From Clostridiales bacterium FE2011 (lineage in GTDB: Bacteria > Bacillota > Clostridia > Christensenellales > Aristaeellaceae), in contig CP069418.1 in assembly GCA_017569305.1 (NCBI GenBank), positions 2,542,001 through 2,606,000 of the forward strand: a stretch of DNA of 64,000 nt, given 5' to 3'. This document shows positions 14,951 through 24,194 of the stretch, in pieces (the first letter of the stretch is position 1; the number at the start of each line of letters is the position of its first letter). The position numbers and the translations under genes were made by a program. Below the pieces are notes generated by a model that was not told the origin of the DNA, made no database searches, and saw nothing but the letters and a program-made list of their open reading frames with translations.

Positions 14951-16095
14951 AGCGCGACATGAAAGAGATAGACCTGCAGAACGCCTTCTGGCCGATGACA
15001 GAAGAATGTCACAACAGGCTGAACACTGCTCTCAGCGGCCTGAGGGAGGAAGAACCTGTGAGAAGATTTACTGCAAGAACAGTTTTGATAGCAGCTTGTA
15101 TCATTGTTGCCCTGATGGCGGTAGCTTATGCTGCCGGTCGCATTCTCGGATGGACGGATTTTTACTCTATTTTCTATGACACCAAAGTGCCACAGGCTGC
15201 ACAGGAAATCCTGGAATCCACGGAGGAACAAAACTTTGTTGTGGGGCCTGCTTCCTTTACGGTGCAGCAGCTCTACGCTGACAGTCATACCGCATTGGCT
15301 TCTGTTAAGGTTTCCATGGCGGATGGAAGCCGGGCATTGATGACCATGAGCGGCAGCCAATACGATTCCCTTGATGCAAGCGGAGAAAACGGAGAGAAAT
15401 ACGCCGAATCCCTGGGGCTGGATCCGTCCCTGAACTGGATCTCTGCCGCGGAGGAGCTGAACTGTCCTCTGTATATCATGCGGGGAATCCTGGATCTGGA
15501 TCCTGAGTATTGGGGCGGGGAAGAGATGGAGGATGTGCTCTACGATTCTGACGGCTCCATGACGAACTACAGCATGCAGATGCTCGACAGTACAAAAGTG
15601 GGGGATGAACTGCCCATGAAATTCTTCCTGCGGGTAGCGGAAGTTGATCTGCAGACCGGTGAAGAAAAGGAAGAGGTACTCATCGAACGTCCGGAACTGA
15701 GTATCCGGGTTTCAAAACCGATGGACATCGTAACCTATTCTCTCCCTAAAACTTATACTGTCAGCGGCCTGACGCTGGACGCCGTCTATGGTGAGCTGAC
15801 GCCTGCGGGGCTGTACCTTTTCACTGACTTTACCGCGGGAGAAGAGGCTGATATGGACGCCTTTGGTTGTCCGCAATGGTTCGACGCTGACGGGAATGAG
15901 TATCCATGGGGACTGAATCTGAGTTATGACATCAATGTGGACAACTGGCCGAAGGTTAGCATGATGGGACTGATTTCTGTAGACAGCATTCCGGAAAAGC
16001 TCATCATGTCCATGAAGGATGAAAAAGAGATCCATAACCTGTCACTGCCGGATGGAAGCATAAGAATTCTCCCTTTGGAAGATGAGAAAGAATAA
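14947..16095 (+). CDS. Membrane anti-sigma factor with extracellular domain (DUF4179-like)
   Basis: A 382-residue type II membrane protein: about 38 cytoplasmic residues, one span at about 47-66 (VLIAACIIVALMAVAYAAGR), then a long extracellular region. The position, coupled to an ECF sigma gene, and the domain order match clostridial sigma-regulating proteins with DUF4179-type domains. The outside part would sense an envelope signal and the short inside part would hold the sigma factor. Assignment of the domain family is by appearance. The gene ends about 55 bases before the next secreted protein. Confidence 0.8.
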   Translation: MKRDMKEIDLQNAFWPMTEECHNRLNTALSGLREEEPVRRFTARTVLIAACIIVALMAVAYAAGRILGWTDFYSIFYDTKVPQAAQEILESTEEQNFVVGPASFTVQQLYADSHTALASVKVSMADGSRALMTMSGSQYDSLDASGENGEKYAESLGLDPSLNWISAAEELNCPLYIMRGILDLDPEYWGGEEMEDVLYDSDGSMTNYSMQMLDSTKVGDELPMKFFLRVAEVDLQTGEEKEEVLIERPELSIRVSKPMDIVTYSLPKTYTVSGLTLDAVYGELTPAGLYLFTDFTAGEEADMDAFGCPQWFDADGNEYPWGLNLSYDINVDNWPKVSMMGLISVDSIPEKLIMSMKDEKEIHNLSLPDGSIRILPLEDEKE

Positions 16096-16151
16096 ACAAT
16101 ACCGGAGCGCCGCCGGACAACAAGGCGGCGCTCCATTTGATAAGGAGAACT

Positions 16152-17423
16152 ATGAAACGAATCATCTGTCTTCTGCTGGCAGCAGCGATACTTATCTCCA
16201 TCTGCACTGCCTGGGCGGAAAAGAATGGTGAGGCTCTCATTGTGTATGAAGCTGGCGAGAGTCTAGCGAAGGAATGGTCCGAAATGCTTGGACTGGAAAA
16301 TCCGCCGATCGAACTTGATTGTACAGAATCTGTCATGGAGCTGGTAAAGGGAGATTCCGCACCTGATATTTGTGGCTATGACTTTTTTGCACTCAAAGAG
16401 GCTGGAATGGTTGCAGCCTTCGAACCTACTGAACTGATGAAGGAAGAGATGGCGGCCATGCCGCAGTATCTGCAGGATGTGTTCCGGGAAAACCTGATGA
16501 CAGAGGACGGCAAACTGTCAGGATATTTGAGAAATCTTGAAGTACAACCTCTGGGGTTTTATGTGCCGGATGCCTGGGCGGCATCTCCGTATCGGGAAAT
16601 GACTCCGCCATCATCAATAGAGGAAATCCTGGATTTCCTGGAAATCTATCTGGATACGCCCCATGACGGTTTCTGCTTTTTTCACGACGTTACTGACGGC
16701 TGGTTTGGGGGACCGCTTTGGAATGTGATTCTCCTGATGAGATGCTGGGCCATACAGAGCAATTACGCGAAGATTCCCCTGAGATATAACAACCCGGAGT
16801 TTATCCGGCTGCTGGAGCGGACAGTGGATCTGTTAAACAGACTGCAGAAAGTGGAAAAGGGCATGAAAAACCAGAAAGGACGCCAGCTGTTTCAGGATAA
16901 CATGTCTAGCCGTGGACGTACAGGCAACAACCTGGATACCATAACTTATGCCAGTCTGATTCCGTGGAGGCTCACAAAGGACCAGCCACCGCTGATTCAT
17001 GTTTCGGTGGATTGTTACTGTGTACGCAGCGGCAGCCCGTATGAAGATCGTGCGGCGGAGCTGCTGGAACGTATTATTCCGGGACGGGAAGCTTATTGTT
17101 CTAAGGAATACCGACCTTTGATCTATGAATTCATTAATCCGGACAAAGTCGACGTTGAAGAATACAACAGGCTTCTCCTGAAGAAAATCGGGAAACAATA
17201 TCCCTGGAAACTGGTCACACAGGAATATATCGACAGCATCTGGGACATCCATAAATACGGTATTCCGACTCTTGTCTCCGATGATAATGAAAACCGCAGC
17301 AGCCATTACAGCTATGAAGAGGAAATGGCTTTGTTCGGGAAACTCCTGAATGGTGAGGTTACCGCTGTAGATTTCGCGGCAAAATGGGATGAAATGAACG
17401 ATTGGGCTGAACCGGTTCAGTGA
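16152..17423 (+). CDS. Secreted binding-protein-like protein, paralogue 1 of 3
   Basis: A 423-residue exported protein: signal peptide MKRIICLLLAAAILISICTAWA, then a fold that looks like an ABC sugar-binding protein (LEVQPLGFYVPDAWA, PSSIEEILDFLEIYLDTPHDGFC). It shares its core with the next two genes but is the most diverged. ATG 16152 follows AAGGAG; the TTG at 16137 is ignored. No permease or ATPase genes accompany it, so it may be an orphan receptor or a surface sensor working with the sigma/anti-sigma pair just upstream. Confidence 0.8.
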   Translation: MKRIICLLLAAAILISICTAWAEKNGEALIVYEAGESLAKEWSEMLGLENPPIELDCTESVMELVKGDSAPDICGYDFFALKEAGMVAAFEPTELMKEEMAAMPQYLQDVFRENLMTEDGKLSGYLRNLEVQPLGFYVPDAWAASPYREMTPPSSIEEILDFLEIYLDTPHDGFCFFHDVTDGWFGGPLWNVILLMRCWAIQSNYAKIPLRYNNPEFIRLLERTVDLLNRLQKVEKGMKNQKGRQLFQDNMSSRGRTGNNLDTITYASLIPWRLTKDQPPLIHVSVDCYCVRSGSPYEDRAAELLERIIPGREAYCSKEYRPLIYEFINPDKVDVEEYNRLLLKKIGKQYPWKLVTQEYIDSIWDIHKYGIPTLVSDDNENRSSHYSYEEEMALFGKLLNGEVTAVDFAAKWDEMNDWAEPVQ

Positions 17424-17442
17424 TAAAAACATGGGGAAACAA

Positions 17443-18693
17443 ATGAAAAGACGAATTTGTGTTTTGCTATTGGCAGTTATGTTGGCACTGAGTCTGATAC
17501 TCTGTACCGGTGGAATGGCTGAAGAGAAAGATTTTATTGTTACTGTGGTAAGTCTGGCTGATGCATTTGCAAAGTTTGAGAATCCGGACTTATATCCCGA
17601 GAGAGACATACATTTATCTGAACTACAGGAAGAAATCCGGTCGGGTCAGGCACCGGATTTGATCATTACGTATGGCGATATTGAAACACTGAAGGAGCTT
17701 GGTGCGATAGTTCCTTTTACTCCCAGTGAGATGCTGGTGAAAGATTTTGAAACAATGCCGCCCTTTATCCGGGAAGCAACACGAAAATATCTGATAACAA
17801 AAGACGGACAGTTCTGGGGATGTATCCGCGGCGGCCTCTGGCTCAAAACCATGCTTTTTTATGTACCCAGCGCATGGGCAGACTCCCCATTCCATGACAG
17901 AACGCCTCCGACCTCCTTTGAAGAATTCCTGGATTTCGCGGAAGTTTATCTGGATACTCCGCATGAAGGCTTCTGTCTTCTGTATAACTGGAGCAATGAG
18001 AAGCTGTGTGTGCAGAGTGAGATCCTGAGTATGCTTCTGGACAGCTGGATCATCCAGCAGCAATATGCAGGGGAACCGTACCGGTTTACCAGTGATGAGT
18101 TTATCAGCCTTCTTGATCGGACGAAGAAACTGTTTGCCAGGCTGGCAAAAGAGGAACCGCTAACTCAGAAGAAACAAAAGAAACTGCGGGAGTTATTCAC
18201 TAATCCGGGAGTAACATATGACGGCGGGAAAGCAAATTACAGCCGTGAACTATATAACTGGGATCACATGATTCCTTACCGGGTTTTTGCCAACCAGCCT
18301 CCGTTGATTAATATAGAAACCGCATTTATCTCTGCTGGAAACAGCAGTGCAGATCCGGCAGAAATAACAAGGTGTATGGAGGAAAAAGTCAGAAGACGAG
18401 ACAGACACTCTGGTGTTGTAGAAGCCACATACATTCATCCGGAACAGATGGATGTGGAAGTCTTGAACAAGTGGTATTATTCCTACCAAAAGGACGGAGT
18501 GTTCACTCAGCAGTGGCTTGACAGTATCCAGCGGATCCAGGGTGTTCCCTGTATGACAGATCCATATTGGATATGCGGTAAGGCTACTGCTTCTGATTGC
18601 GATTCTTTAGGCAGGGTGAACAGTCAGTTTATGACCAGCGAGAAGATGACGCCGGAGAAATATGCGGAGATCTGGGAAGGCTGGAGCCAGTGA
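17443..18693 (+). CDS. Secreted binding-protein-like protein, paralogue 2 of 3
   Basis: A 416-residue exported protein with signal MKRRICVLLLAVMLALSLIL. The shared block ADSPFHDRTPPTSFEEFLDF is almost identical to that in the following gene, and long stretches (FTSDEFISLLDRTKKL, YNWDHMIPYR) also match it. This indicates a recent tandem duplication. ATG 17443 is preferred over 17431 because GGGGAAAC precedes it. It begins 20 bases after paralogue 1. The function is unknown; the fold suggests solute binding. Confidence 0.8.
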   Translation: MKRRICVLLLAVMLALSLILCTGGMAEEKDFIVTVVSLADAFAKFENPDLYPERDIHLSELQEEIRSGQAPDLIITYGDIETLKELGAIVPFTPSEMLVKDFETMPPFIREATRKYLITKDGQFWGCIRGGLWLKTMLFYVPSAWADSPFHDRTPPTSFEEFLDFAEVYLDTPHEGFCLLYNWSNEKLCVQSEILSMLLDSWIIQQQYAGEPYRFTSDEFISLLDRTKKLFARLAKEEPLTQKKQKKLRELFTNPGVTYDGGKANYSRELYNWDHMIPYRVFANQPPLINIETAFISAGNSSADPAEITRCMEEKVRRRDRHSGVVEATYIHPEQMDVEVLNKWYYSYQKDGVFTQQWLDSIQRIQGVPCMTDPYWICGKATASDCDSLGRVNSQFMTSEKMTPEKYAEIWEGWSQ

Positions 18694-18722
18694 GCTGATG
18701 TTTGAAAATCCGGGAGATGAAA

Positions 18723-19982
18723 ATGAAAAGACGATTCTGTATTCTGCTGGCGGCAGTAATGCTGGTATTTACCCTGACATTCGGGACCAGTGTGAAGGCT
18801 GCAACGGATGATTTCCATGTGAGTGTGGTAAGCCTGAAGGAAGCATTGGCTCACATAGAGGATGCCCTGCACTGGGAGTCTATAACTTTTTCCAGGTTGC
18901 TGGACAGAGTCCGATCCGGTCAGGAGCCTGACCTGCTCATTACACAGGTGGTGTTCGGTGAGTTAGAGGCGCTCAAGGACGCCGGAGCGATTGTTCCTTT
19001 TACGCCGAATGAAACGTTGGTCAACGATCTTGAGACGATGCCGCCTTTTACCCGGGAATTGATCCGGAAATACCTGGTGACGGAGGATGGACAGTTCTGG
19101 GGATGCGCGGATTATTTCGACTTGAAAGCTATGCTTTTTTACGTGCCCGACGCGTGGGCAGACTCGCCGTTCCGGGACAGAACACCTCCGACGTCTTTCG
19201 AGGAATTCCTGGATTTCGCAGAATTTTACCTGGATACCCCGCATGAGGGCTTCTGCCTTCTGAGTGCTTGGGCAAATGAAAAATATTTTGTGGAAAAAGA
19301 GATTCTGAATATGCTGCTGCACACATGGACGATACAGCAGCAGTATGCCGGAGAACCATTCCGGTTTACAAGTGAAGAGTTTATCAGCCTTCTGGACCGG
19401 ACGAAAAAGCTGCTTATCAGGCTGCAGAAGGAAGAGCCGAAGATGAACAAGAAGCAGAAAGGCCTCCGTGAACTGCTTGCCAACCCGGGAGGAGGATCCC
19501 ATGGCGGCAAAACAGAGGTAAGCCGGGAATTGTATAACTGGGATCATATGATTCCTTACCGGATCTATGCCAGTCAGCCGCCGCTTGTCAATGCATGGGG
19601 TGATTGCGCTGTCTGTGTCTGTAACCCTGAGGCTGATCCGGCAGAGGTGAACCGGTATATGGAGAACCTGATCAGGCCGCGGGACTGGCCGGAGAAGCAT
19701 GAGGTTCCGTATTCCGCCTATACACATCCGGAATGGATGGACGCTGATGAATGCAACGAGGAGTATTATCCCGAAGTCAAAGACGGATACATGACGCAGC
19801 AGTGGCTTGACAGTATCGGACGGATCCAGGGCGTTCCCTGCTGGATAAGCGAGTATTATTTCTGGTATGGCAGTGAGGACGAGTATGGTTGGAAGTCACA
19901 TGAAATGGCGATGGAGTTTATCAAGAATACAAAAATGACTGCGAAAAAATACGCGCAGGAACTGGAAAGAATAAGCCAGTGA
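18723..19982 (+). CDS. Secreted binding-protein-like protein, paralogue 3 of 3
   Basis: A 419-residue exported protein with signal MKRRFCILLAAVMLVFTLTF. It has the same core as paralogue 2 (ADSPFRDRTPPTSFEEFLDF, DTPHEGFCLL, SEEFISLLDRTKKL, YNWDHMIPYRIYASQPPL). ATG 18723 has GGGAG six bases upstream; TTG 18702 and ATG 18717 lie in the same frame. The tandem array ends here at a terminator. Sequence differences concentrate in the first 90 residues and the last third, so ligand sites may have diverged. Confidence 0.8.
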   Translation: MKRRFCILLAAVMLVFTLTFGTSVKAATDDFHVSVVSLKEALAHIEDALHWESITFSRLLDRVRSGQEPDLLITQVVFGELEALKDAGAIVPFTPNETLVNDLETMPPFTRELIRKYLVTEDGQFWGCADYFDLKAMLFYVPDAWADSPFRDRTPPTSFEEFLDFAEFYLDTPHEGFCLLSAWANEKYFVEKEILNMLLHTWTIQQQYAGEPFRFTSEEFISLLDRTKKLLIRLQKEEPKMNKKQKGLRELLANPGGGSHGGKTEVSRELYNWDHMIPYRIYASQPPLVNAWGDCAVCVCNPEADPAEVNRYMENLIRPRDWPEKHEVPYSAYTHPEWMDADECNEEYYPEVKDGYMTQQWLDSIGRIQGVPCWISEYYFWYGSEDEYGWKSHEMAMEFIKNTKMTAKKYAQELERISQ

Positions 19983-19996
19983 GGTGTAAACAACAG

Positions 19997-20030
19997 GATC
20001 AGGACCGGATCGCCGGTTCTGATCTTTTTT
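19997..20030 (+). terminator. Terminator closing the triplicated secreted-protein array
   Basis: A 12-bp stem (GATCAGGACCGG / CCGGTTCTGATC, one G-U pair) with an ATCG loop is followed by six T. Confidence 0.9.
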
Positions 20031-20031
20031 C

Positions 20032-20078
20032 TTGACAGATTTGGAATCACAGGATATGATATCGAACGAACGTTCGAT
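20032..20078 (+). promoter_or_regulatory. Promoter with TetR-type operator
   Basis: TTGACA (20032-20037), 17 bp, TATGAT (20055-20060). Directly after it is ATCGAACG-AA-CGTTCGAT (20061-20078), a perfect 8-bp inverted repeat around two bases that covers the expected start point. The adjacent TetR gene suggests autorepression. Confidence 0.82.
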
Positions 20079-20103
20079 TTAGTTTTACATACAGGAGGAT
20101 ACT

Positions 20104-20679
20104 ATGCCGAAGGAAAACAAGAAGGAACTGATTATCCGGGAAGCGCTGAAGCTGTTTTCCGAAAAGGGATTCGCGGCCGTTTCCATGCGGGATCTGGCGG
20201 AGTCCGTCGGCATCAGTGTAAGCACGATCTACCATTATTACCCGAGCAAACAAGACCTGGCCCAGGATATGATTGCCCGGGCAAACGAACTGACCGCGAA
20301 AGCCCGTGACTCCTTTTTCCGAATCCTGAGCGGCACGGAGAAGGTGGAATGCGAGCCTTTTGTGCGCGCGGGAGTCATGTATGTGACAGCCTATCTGCGG
20401 CATGAGCAGATCGATCCCCTGCTGCGGATGCTGGAGAGCGAGCGCTTTCATGAACCTGCCGCGGAGGAAGCCTGGCAGAGGATGATGTTTACCGATCCGA
20501 TCGCGCACGAGGCAAAGGTATTTGAACTGCTGGCCGCCCGGGGAGAGATCCGAGAAACAGACGCGGACCGGCTGGCCGGGGAGTATCACGGGATTGTCAT
20601 GCTGGGCTATTTTACCGGGGATACGGACAGGATGGCCCGGGAACTGACGGCTTTTTACAACAGAGTATTTAACAGATAA
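20104..20679 (+). CDS. TetR/AcrR family transcriptional regulator
   Basis: A 191-residue one-component repressor. The N-terminal helix-turn-helix is clear: IREALKLFSEKGFAAVSMRDLAESVGISVSTIYHYYPSKQDL (about 10-50). The remaining all-helical part binds an unknown ligand. AGGAGG lies before the ATG. The palindrome just upstream is the likely operator, and it would control this gene plus the alpha/beta hydrolase 12 bases downstream. Confidence 0.93.
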   Translation: MPKENKKELIIREALKLFSEKGFAAVSMRDLAESVGISVSTIYHYYPSKQDLAQDMIARANELTAKARDSFFRILSGTEKVECEPFVRAGVMYVTAYLRHEQIDPLLRMLESERFHEPAAEEAWQRMMFTDPIAHEAKVFELLAARGEIRETDADRLAGEYHGIVMLGYFTGDTDRMARELTAFYNRVFNR

Positions 20680-20691
20680 GGGAGACAGGAC

Positions 20692-21579
20692 ATGAAGAAG
20701 TACAGAAGTGAAAAGAGCGGACAGGCAATCCTGGAGACCTATGACCGGATCCTGTCCACCTGGCAGTGTGAGACAAAGGAAAGAGACGTGGAGACAGAAT
20801 ACGGAACCACCCACGTGATCGAATGCGGGGCGGAGGATGGCCCGGCACTGGTGCTTTTCCACGGGGTGGGGGACGACTCCGCACTGATGTGGATTTACAA
20901 CGCGCCTGAACTGGGAAAGCATTTCCACCTTTACGCCATTGACACGATGGGCGGCCCGGGGAAGAGTGTGCCCAACGAGAACTACAACAAGGAATTTGAC
21001 GACGTGCGTTGGATCGACGGGGTGCTGGACGCGCTGGGCATCGAGAAGGCCTTTTTCGCGGGCGTATCCATGGGCGGATACCTGGTGCAGATTTATACGC
21101 TGATGCGCCCGGAACGGGTGCTGAAGACCATCAGCATTTCCGGCACTGTACCGGTAGGCGGAAAGAAGAACTCCATGGCGGCGATGATGAAGATCTTCCT
21201 GCCGGAGGCGCTGTTTCCGACGGATAAAAACGTGACGAAACTGCTCAAGAAGCTGAGCGGGGAAAACTACGCGGTCTTCACGGAAAACCGGGAGATCATG
21301 GCCCATTACAAAAGCCTGCTGAAGGGCTTCAACAACATGACCATGGGATACCACAAGCTCCATGCGTTCACCACGGAAGAGGTGGATCGGATCCGGGATA
21401 AGGTAACCTATCTGGTTGGTACGGAAGATCCGTTTGAGAAGATCGGCGGAAGGGAAGTCCTGGAGCAGAATCACATGGACGCGGTGTTCTATGAAAAAGC
21501 AGGACACGGGCTGAACCATGAGCGAGCGGAGGAGATCAACCGGAAGATGATCAGTGTTCTCCAGGGAGCGGCGGAATAA
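20692..21579 (+). CDS. Alpha/beta hydrolase
   Basis: A 295-residue cytoplasmic alpha/beta-hydrolase. It has the oxyanion region VLFHGVGDDS near 45-55, the nucleophile elbow GVSMGG near 123-128 (Ser), an acid residue probably in LVGTEDPFEKIGG and the catalytic His in YEKAGHGLNHE near 275. Substrates could be esters, lactones or amides. It lies 12 bases after the TetR gene and is probably under its control, so it may degrade or modify the regulator's ligand. Confidence 0.88.
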   Translation: MKKYRSEKSGQAILETYDRILSTWQCETKERDVETEYGTTHVIECGAEDGPALVLFHGVGDDSALMWIYNAPELGKHFHLYAIDTMGGPGKSVPNENYNKEFDDVRWIDGVLDALGIEKAFFAGVSMGGYLVQIYTLMRPERVLKTISISGTVPVGGKKNSMAAMMKIFLPEALFPTDKNVTKLLKKLSGENYAVFTENREIMAHYKSLLKGFNNMTMGYHKLHAFTTEEVDRIRDKVTYLVGTEDPFEKIGGREVLEQNHMDAVFYEKAGHGLNHERAEEINRKMISVLQGAAE

Positions 21580-22029
21580 CCAGTTCAGCTTTATCTATCA
21601 GCGGCACAATCCTATATCACCTGTAGGAGCGAAAACGGAAGTCGATTGTGATAAGCCGGCAATAAGCATCATGGAACCGGGAGTGTCATGACAGACCATT
21701 GGTATGATTTGTGCATGTACGATTAATACCGTTGGTAACTTCATTGAAGACGGGACTTTTATATAATTGAATTGTTTCAATCATGCAGCGACACATTATG
21801 GGCAGCCATACCAAGTGATATTCCAGAAAGCGGAGTAAGCAGCATATACTTTGGATATAACGCCGCCACAGGATACAGCATTACCAATCTGGGGAGAATT
21901 ACGAGCGAATGTATTACTACAGCTTATTTTATACCGCCGGTGAATCCGGCTACGAAAAAAACGCAGGAAATCCTGACGGTGAACGGCGTGATGACCGCAT
22001 GCACCGGAGAAAGATAAAAGGGGATTTTT
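21580..22029. other. Intergenic region of about 450 bases without a recognisable gene
   Basis: By eye it is more AT-rich than the flanking genes and has no good ribosome site. The longest frame (TTG 21772 to 22017, 81 codons) has a plausible-looking sequence (SSIYFGYNAATGYSITNLGR) but no start signal and no family I know. It may be the remnant of a decayed gene. There is no clear terminator after the hydrolase. Confidence 0.45.
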
Positions 22030-22683
22030 ATGAATCACAAACGACTGAACCGGGACAAATGGGGATTCCAGTACTATCCGTATTACCAGATGCGGATTGA
22101 CCATGAACTGTTTCACGGAATGGTCTGCCTGATCCGGTTTACGGACGGGGAAAAGAATTACTGGGAAACGCCGAAAGCCGGCAGAGTTCAGGTGACCGGT
22201 GAAGGGATGACCTGGCTGGAGATGATCCCGGACGATACCCAGCGGATGATCACCATTATGTATTTCCCGGACGGAACTCATGACCCGGAACGGAAACAGT
22301 ATCCGGTGACCGCCAATGAAAAATACCAGCCGTCCGTCTGGTACATCGATATCATCGAGGGGATCGAGCCGGGTGAAGACGGCGTCGCGGTGTTCATCGA
22401 CAAGTACCTGGACGTGATCCTGACGCCGGAAGGCGATGTGAAGGTGGACGACCGGGATGAGTTGGACGCGGCGTACGCTTCCGGAGACCTGACCAAAGCG
22501 CAGTACGAGGCGGCCCTGGCAGAGGGTGAAGCTATCCTGCGGGCATATGGCGACGATATCCGTGGACTGGACGCATGGTGTGCGGCGGTGCGGCAGCTGG
22601 CGGAGGACCGGGTTGCGGCAGGGGAGCCCATTACCATGTGCCGGGAAGTCCGGGAGTGGAGAAAGAAGCAGGGAGAATCCTGA
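22030..22683 (+). CDS. DUF402 domain-containing protein
   Basis: A 217-residue protein of the DUF402 type, known from nucleoside di/triphosphatases such as Ntdp and from proteins fused to RNase G/E-like parts. The signature region is PSVWYIDIIEGI...GVAVFIDKYLDVIL..GDVKVDDRDELDAA (about 97-150), followed by the helical YASGDLTKAQYEAAL. The first 90 residues form the beta-rich part with W/Y-rich strands. It starts shortly after an AAAGG site and is followed 21 bases later by the amidase gene. A phosphatase role is possible but not shown. Confidence 0.82.
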   Translation: MNHKRLNRDKWGFQYYPYYQMRIDHELFHGMVCLIRFTDGEKNYWETPKAGRVQVTGEGMTWLEMIPDDTQRMITIMYFPDGTHDPERKQYPVTANEKYQPSVWYIDIIEGIEPGEDGVAVFIDKYLDVILTPEGDVKVDDRDELDAAYASGDLTKAQYEAALAEGEAILRAYGDDIRGLDAWCAAVRQLAEDRVAAGEPITMCREVREWRKKQGES

Positions 22684-22704
22684 TACAGAAAGGCTGGAAC
22701 CGGT

Positions 22705-23940
22705 ATGAATCAGACAGAGAAGGCGCTGGCTCTCGCAAAAAGCGATAGGCTGAACTGCATTGCGGAACTGGATGAAACCGCGTTGGAACAGGCAAAAGCA
22801 CAGGAAGCGGACAAAGAGGGAAAGCCGCTGGCCGGAGTACCCGTACTGGTGAAAGATAATATTGATGTGAAAGGCCTGCATACCACGGCGGGCAGTTTGG
22901 CGCTGGCGGACAATATTGCCCTGGAGGACGCGCCGGTGATCCGGAACCTGCGCAGGAACGGTGCGGTGATCCTGGGGAAAACGAACATGACGGAGTTCGC
23001 CAATTTCACAACCGAGGGTATGCCGGGCGGGTACAGCTCCCGGGGCGGACAGGTGATTCACGCGGTGAATCCGAAGCTTTCGCCAACTGGTTCTTCCTCC
23101 GGATCGGCGGTAGCGGTTGCGGCAGGAATTGTACCGATGGCTGTGGGAACGGATACCTCCCACTCCGTGACCGCCTGCGCGATGTTCAACGGCATCTGCG
23201 GGCTGAAACCGCCGGTGGGCACACTGTCGGCGGAAGGAATTGTTCCCATTGCGCGGACGCTGGACAGCGCAGGAGCCATGGCACGAAACCTGACCGACGC
23301 GCTGAAACTGTATTCAGCCATGCGGGAGGAACCACTGCTGGAACTGAAGCCCCTCAAACTGGACGAGCTTCGCATTGCGATGAACCTGGCCAACAGGGAG
23401 CATCTTCAGTGCCAGGAACGCTTTCTGAACAGCTTGCTGAAGAATCTGAAAGCAGGCGGAGCCGTGACCGGTGAGGTGGACCAGGGAGCGGCGCCTGAAA
23501 TGGTGACGATCATGAAGTGCGAATTCCGGCCGATGCTGGAAGACTACCTGGCTAAATCCACAGCCGGACGGAAAACCCTGGCGGAGATCGTGGCGTATTA
23601 TGAAGCCAATCCGGATACCATGATGAAGTACGGGGACACTCTCCTGCGGGCAGCACTGGATGAAATGCCCGGCGGGCTTCAGGAGAAACCCTATCTGGAC
23701 GCCCTGGAAGTTCGCAAGGAAACCATTGCGAGGGTCACGGCGGAGATTGAGGATTATGACGCTGTCCTGATGACGGGACCGACAAGCATCATGCATTTCT
23801 GCGGTCTGCCGACGGTTACGGTGGCAGGAAAAATGAAAAACCCGGACGGCGTGAATGAGGCAGTGATCCTGTACGGAAAGGATGAATACAGGCTGTATGA
23901 AGCCGCCCTGGCGATTGAACAGGTGATGCTGAAAATGTGA
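22705..23940 (+). CDS. Amidase signature family enzyme
   Basis: A 411-residue amidase (GatA-like fold). The Ser-cisSer-Lys triad is placed at Lys in VLVKDNIDVKG, cis-Ser in SPTGSSSGSAVAVAAG and nucleophile Ser in VGTDTSHSVTACA. The usual GGS before the nucleophile is here SHS and the following residues are unusual (TACA), so substrate choice is probably different from standard members. At 411 residues it is shorter than GatA (about 480), missing mid-domain insertions. GatB and GatC are not nearby, so it is not the tRNA amidotransferase. Confidence 0.87.
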   Translation: MNQTEKALALAKSDRLNCIAELDETALEQAKAQEADKEGKPLAGVPVLVKDNIDVKGLHTTAGSLALADNIALEDAPVIRNLRRNGAVILGKTNMTEFANFTTEGMPGGYSSRGGQVIHAVNPKLSPTGSSSGSAVAVAAGIVPMAVGTDTSHSVTACAMFNGICGLKPPVGTLSAEGIVPIARTLDSAGAMARNLTDALKLYSAMREEPLLELKPLKLDELRIAMNLANREHLQCQERFLNSLLKNLKAGGAVTGEVDQGAAPEMVTIMKCEFRPMLEDYLAKSTAGRKTLAEIVAYYEANPDTMMKYGDTLLRAALDEMPGGLQEKPYLDALEVRKETIARVTAEIEDYDAVLMTGPTSIMHFCGLPTVTVAGKMKNPDGVNEAVILYGKDEYRLYEAALAIEQVMLKM

Positions 23941-23985
23941 AGGGCATTCGGGAAATTCCGGGCTTCTGAGGCCGGTAATTTCGGG

Positions 23986-24014
23986 TTGACAAGGGGAAAG
24001 ACTTCTGGTGTAAT
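23986..24014 (+). promoter_or_regulatory. Promoter of the double-GNAT leader
   Basis: TTGACA (23986-23991), 17 bp, TGTAAT (24009-24014). It drives a short leader with an 18-codon ORF and a terminator ahead of the acetyltransferase gene. Confidence 0.7.
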
Positions 24015-24045
24015 AAGATTAATCTTTGAAAGGCAGGTGAGTGAC

Positions 24046-24102
24046 ATGGTTTACCAGGCATACCGGATTGAGAACTTCTGTCATTCACCGAAAGCCGCCT
24101 GA
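24046..24102 (+). CDS. Possible 18-residue leader peptide ahead of the double-GNAT gene
   Basis: The ORF encodes MVYQAYRIENFCHSPKAA, with AGGTGA five bases before its ATG. It sits between a promoter and an intrinsic terminator, the same order as before the GNAT operon at 2.6 kb, but the peptide is unrelated to that one. A regulatory upstream ORF is inferred from position. Confidence 0.45.
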   Translation: MVYQAYRIENFCHSPKAA

Positions 24103-24137
24103 AGCAGTCAGCGGGCACAGGTTGATACGGAAAGTAC

Positions 24138-24166
24138 AGTGTTCTCGATTTCGGGAACACTTTTTT
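24138..24166 (+). terminator. Intrinsic terminator in the double-GNAT leader
   Basis: A 10-bp stem (AGTGTTCTCG / CGGGAACACT, one G-U pair, ATTT loop) is followed by six T, only about 30 bases before the acetyltransferase ATG. Confidence 0.85.
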
Positions 24167-24194
24167 GTTTGACTGCGGAAGGAGCATAAAGCAG

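Noticed and set aside
21772..22017. 81-codon frame as a real gene
   Set aside because: TTG start without ribosome site, no recognisable family and AT-rich non-coding look; kept only as part of an uncertain region.
22705..23940. Amidase as GatA of the Asp/Glu-tRNA amidotransferase
   Set aside because: Shorter than GatA, altered residues beside the nucleophile Ser, and no gatB or gatC next to it.
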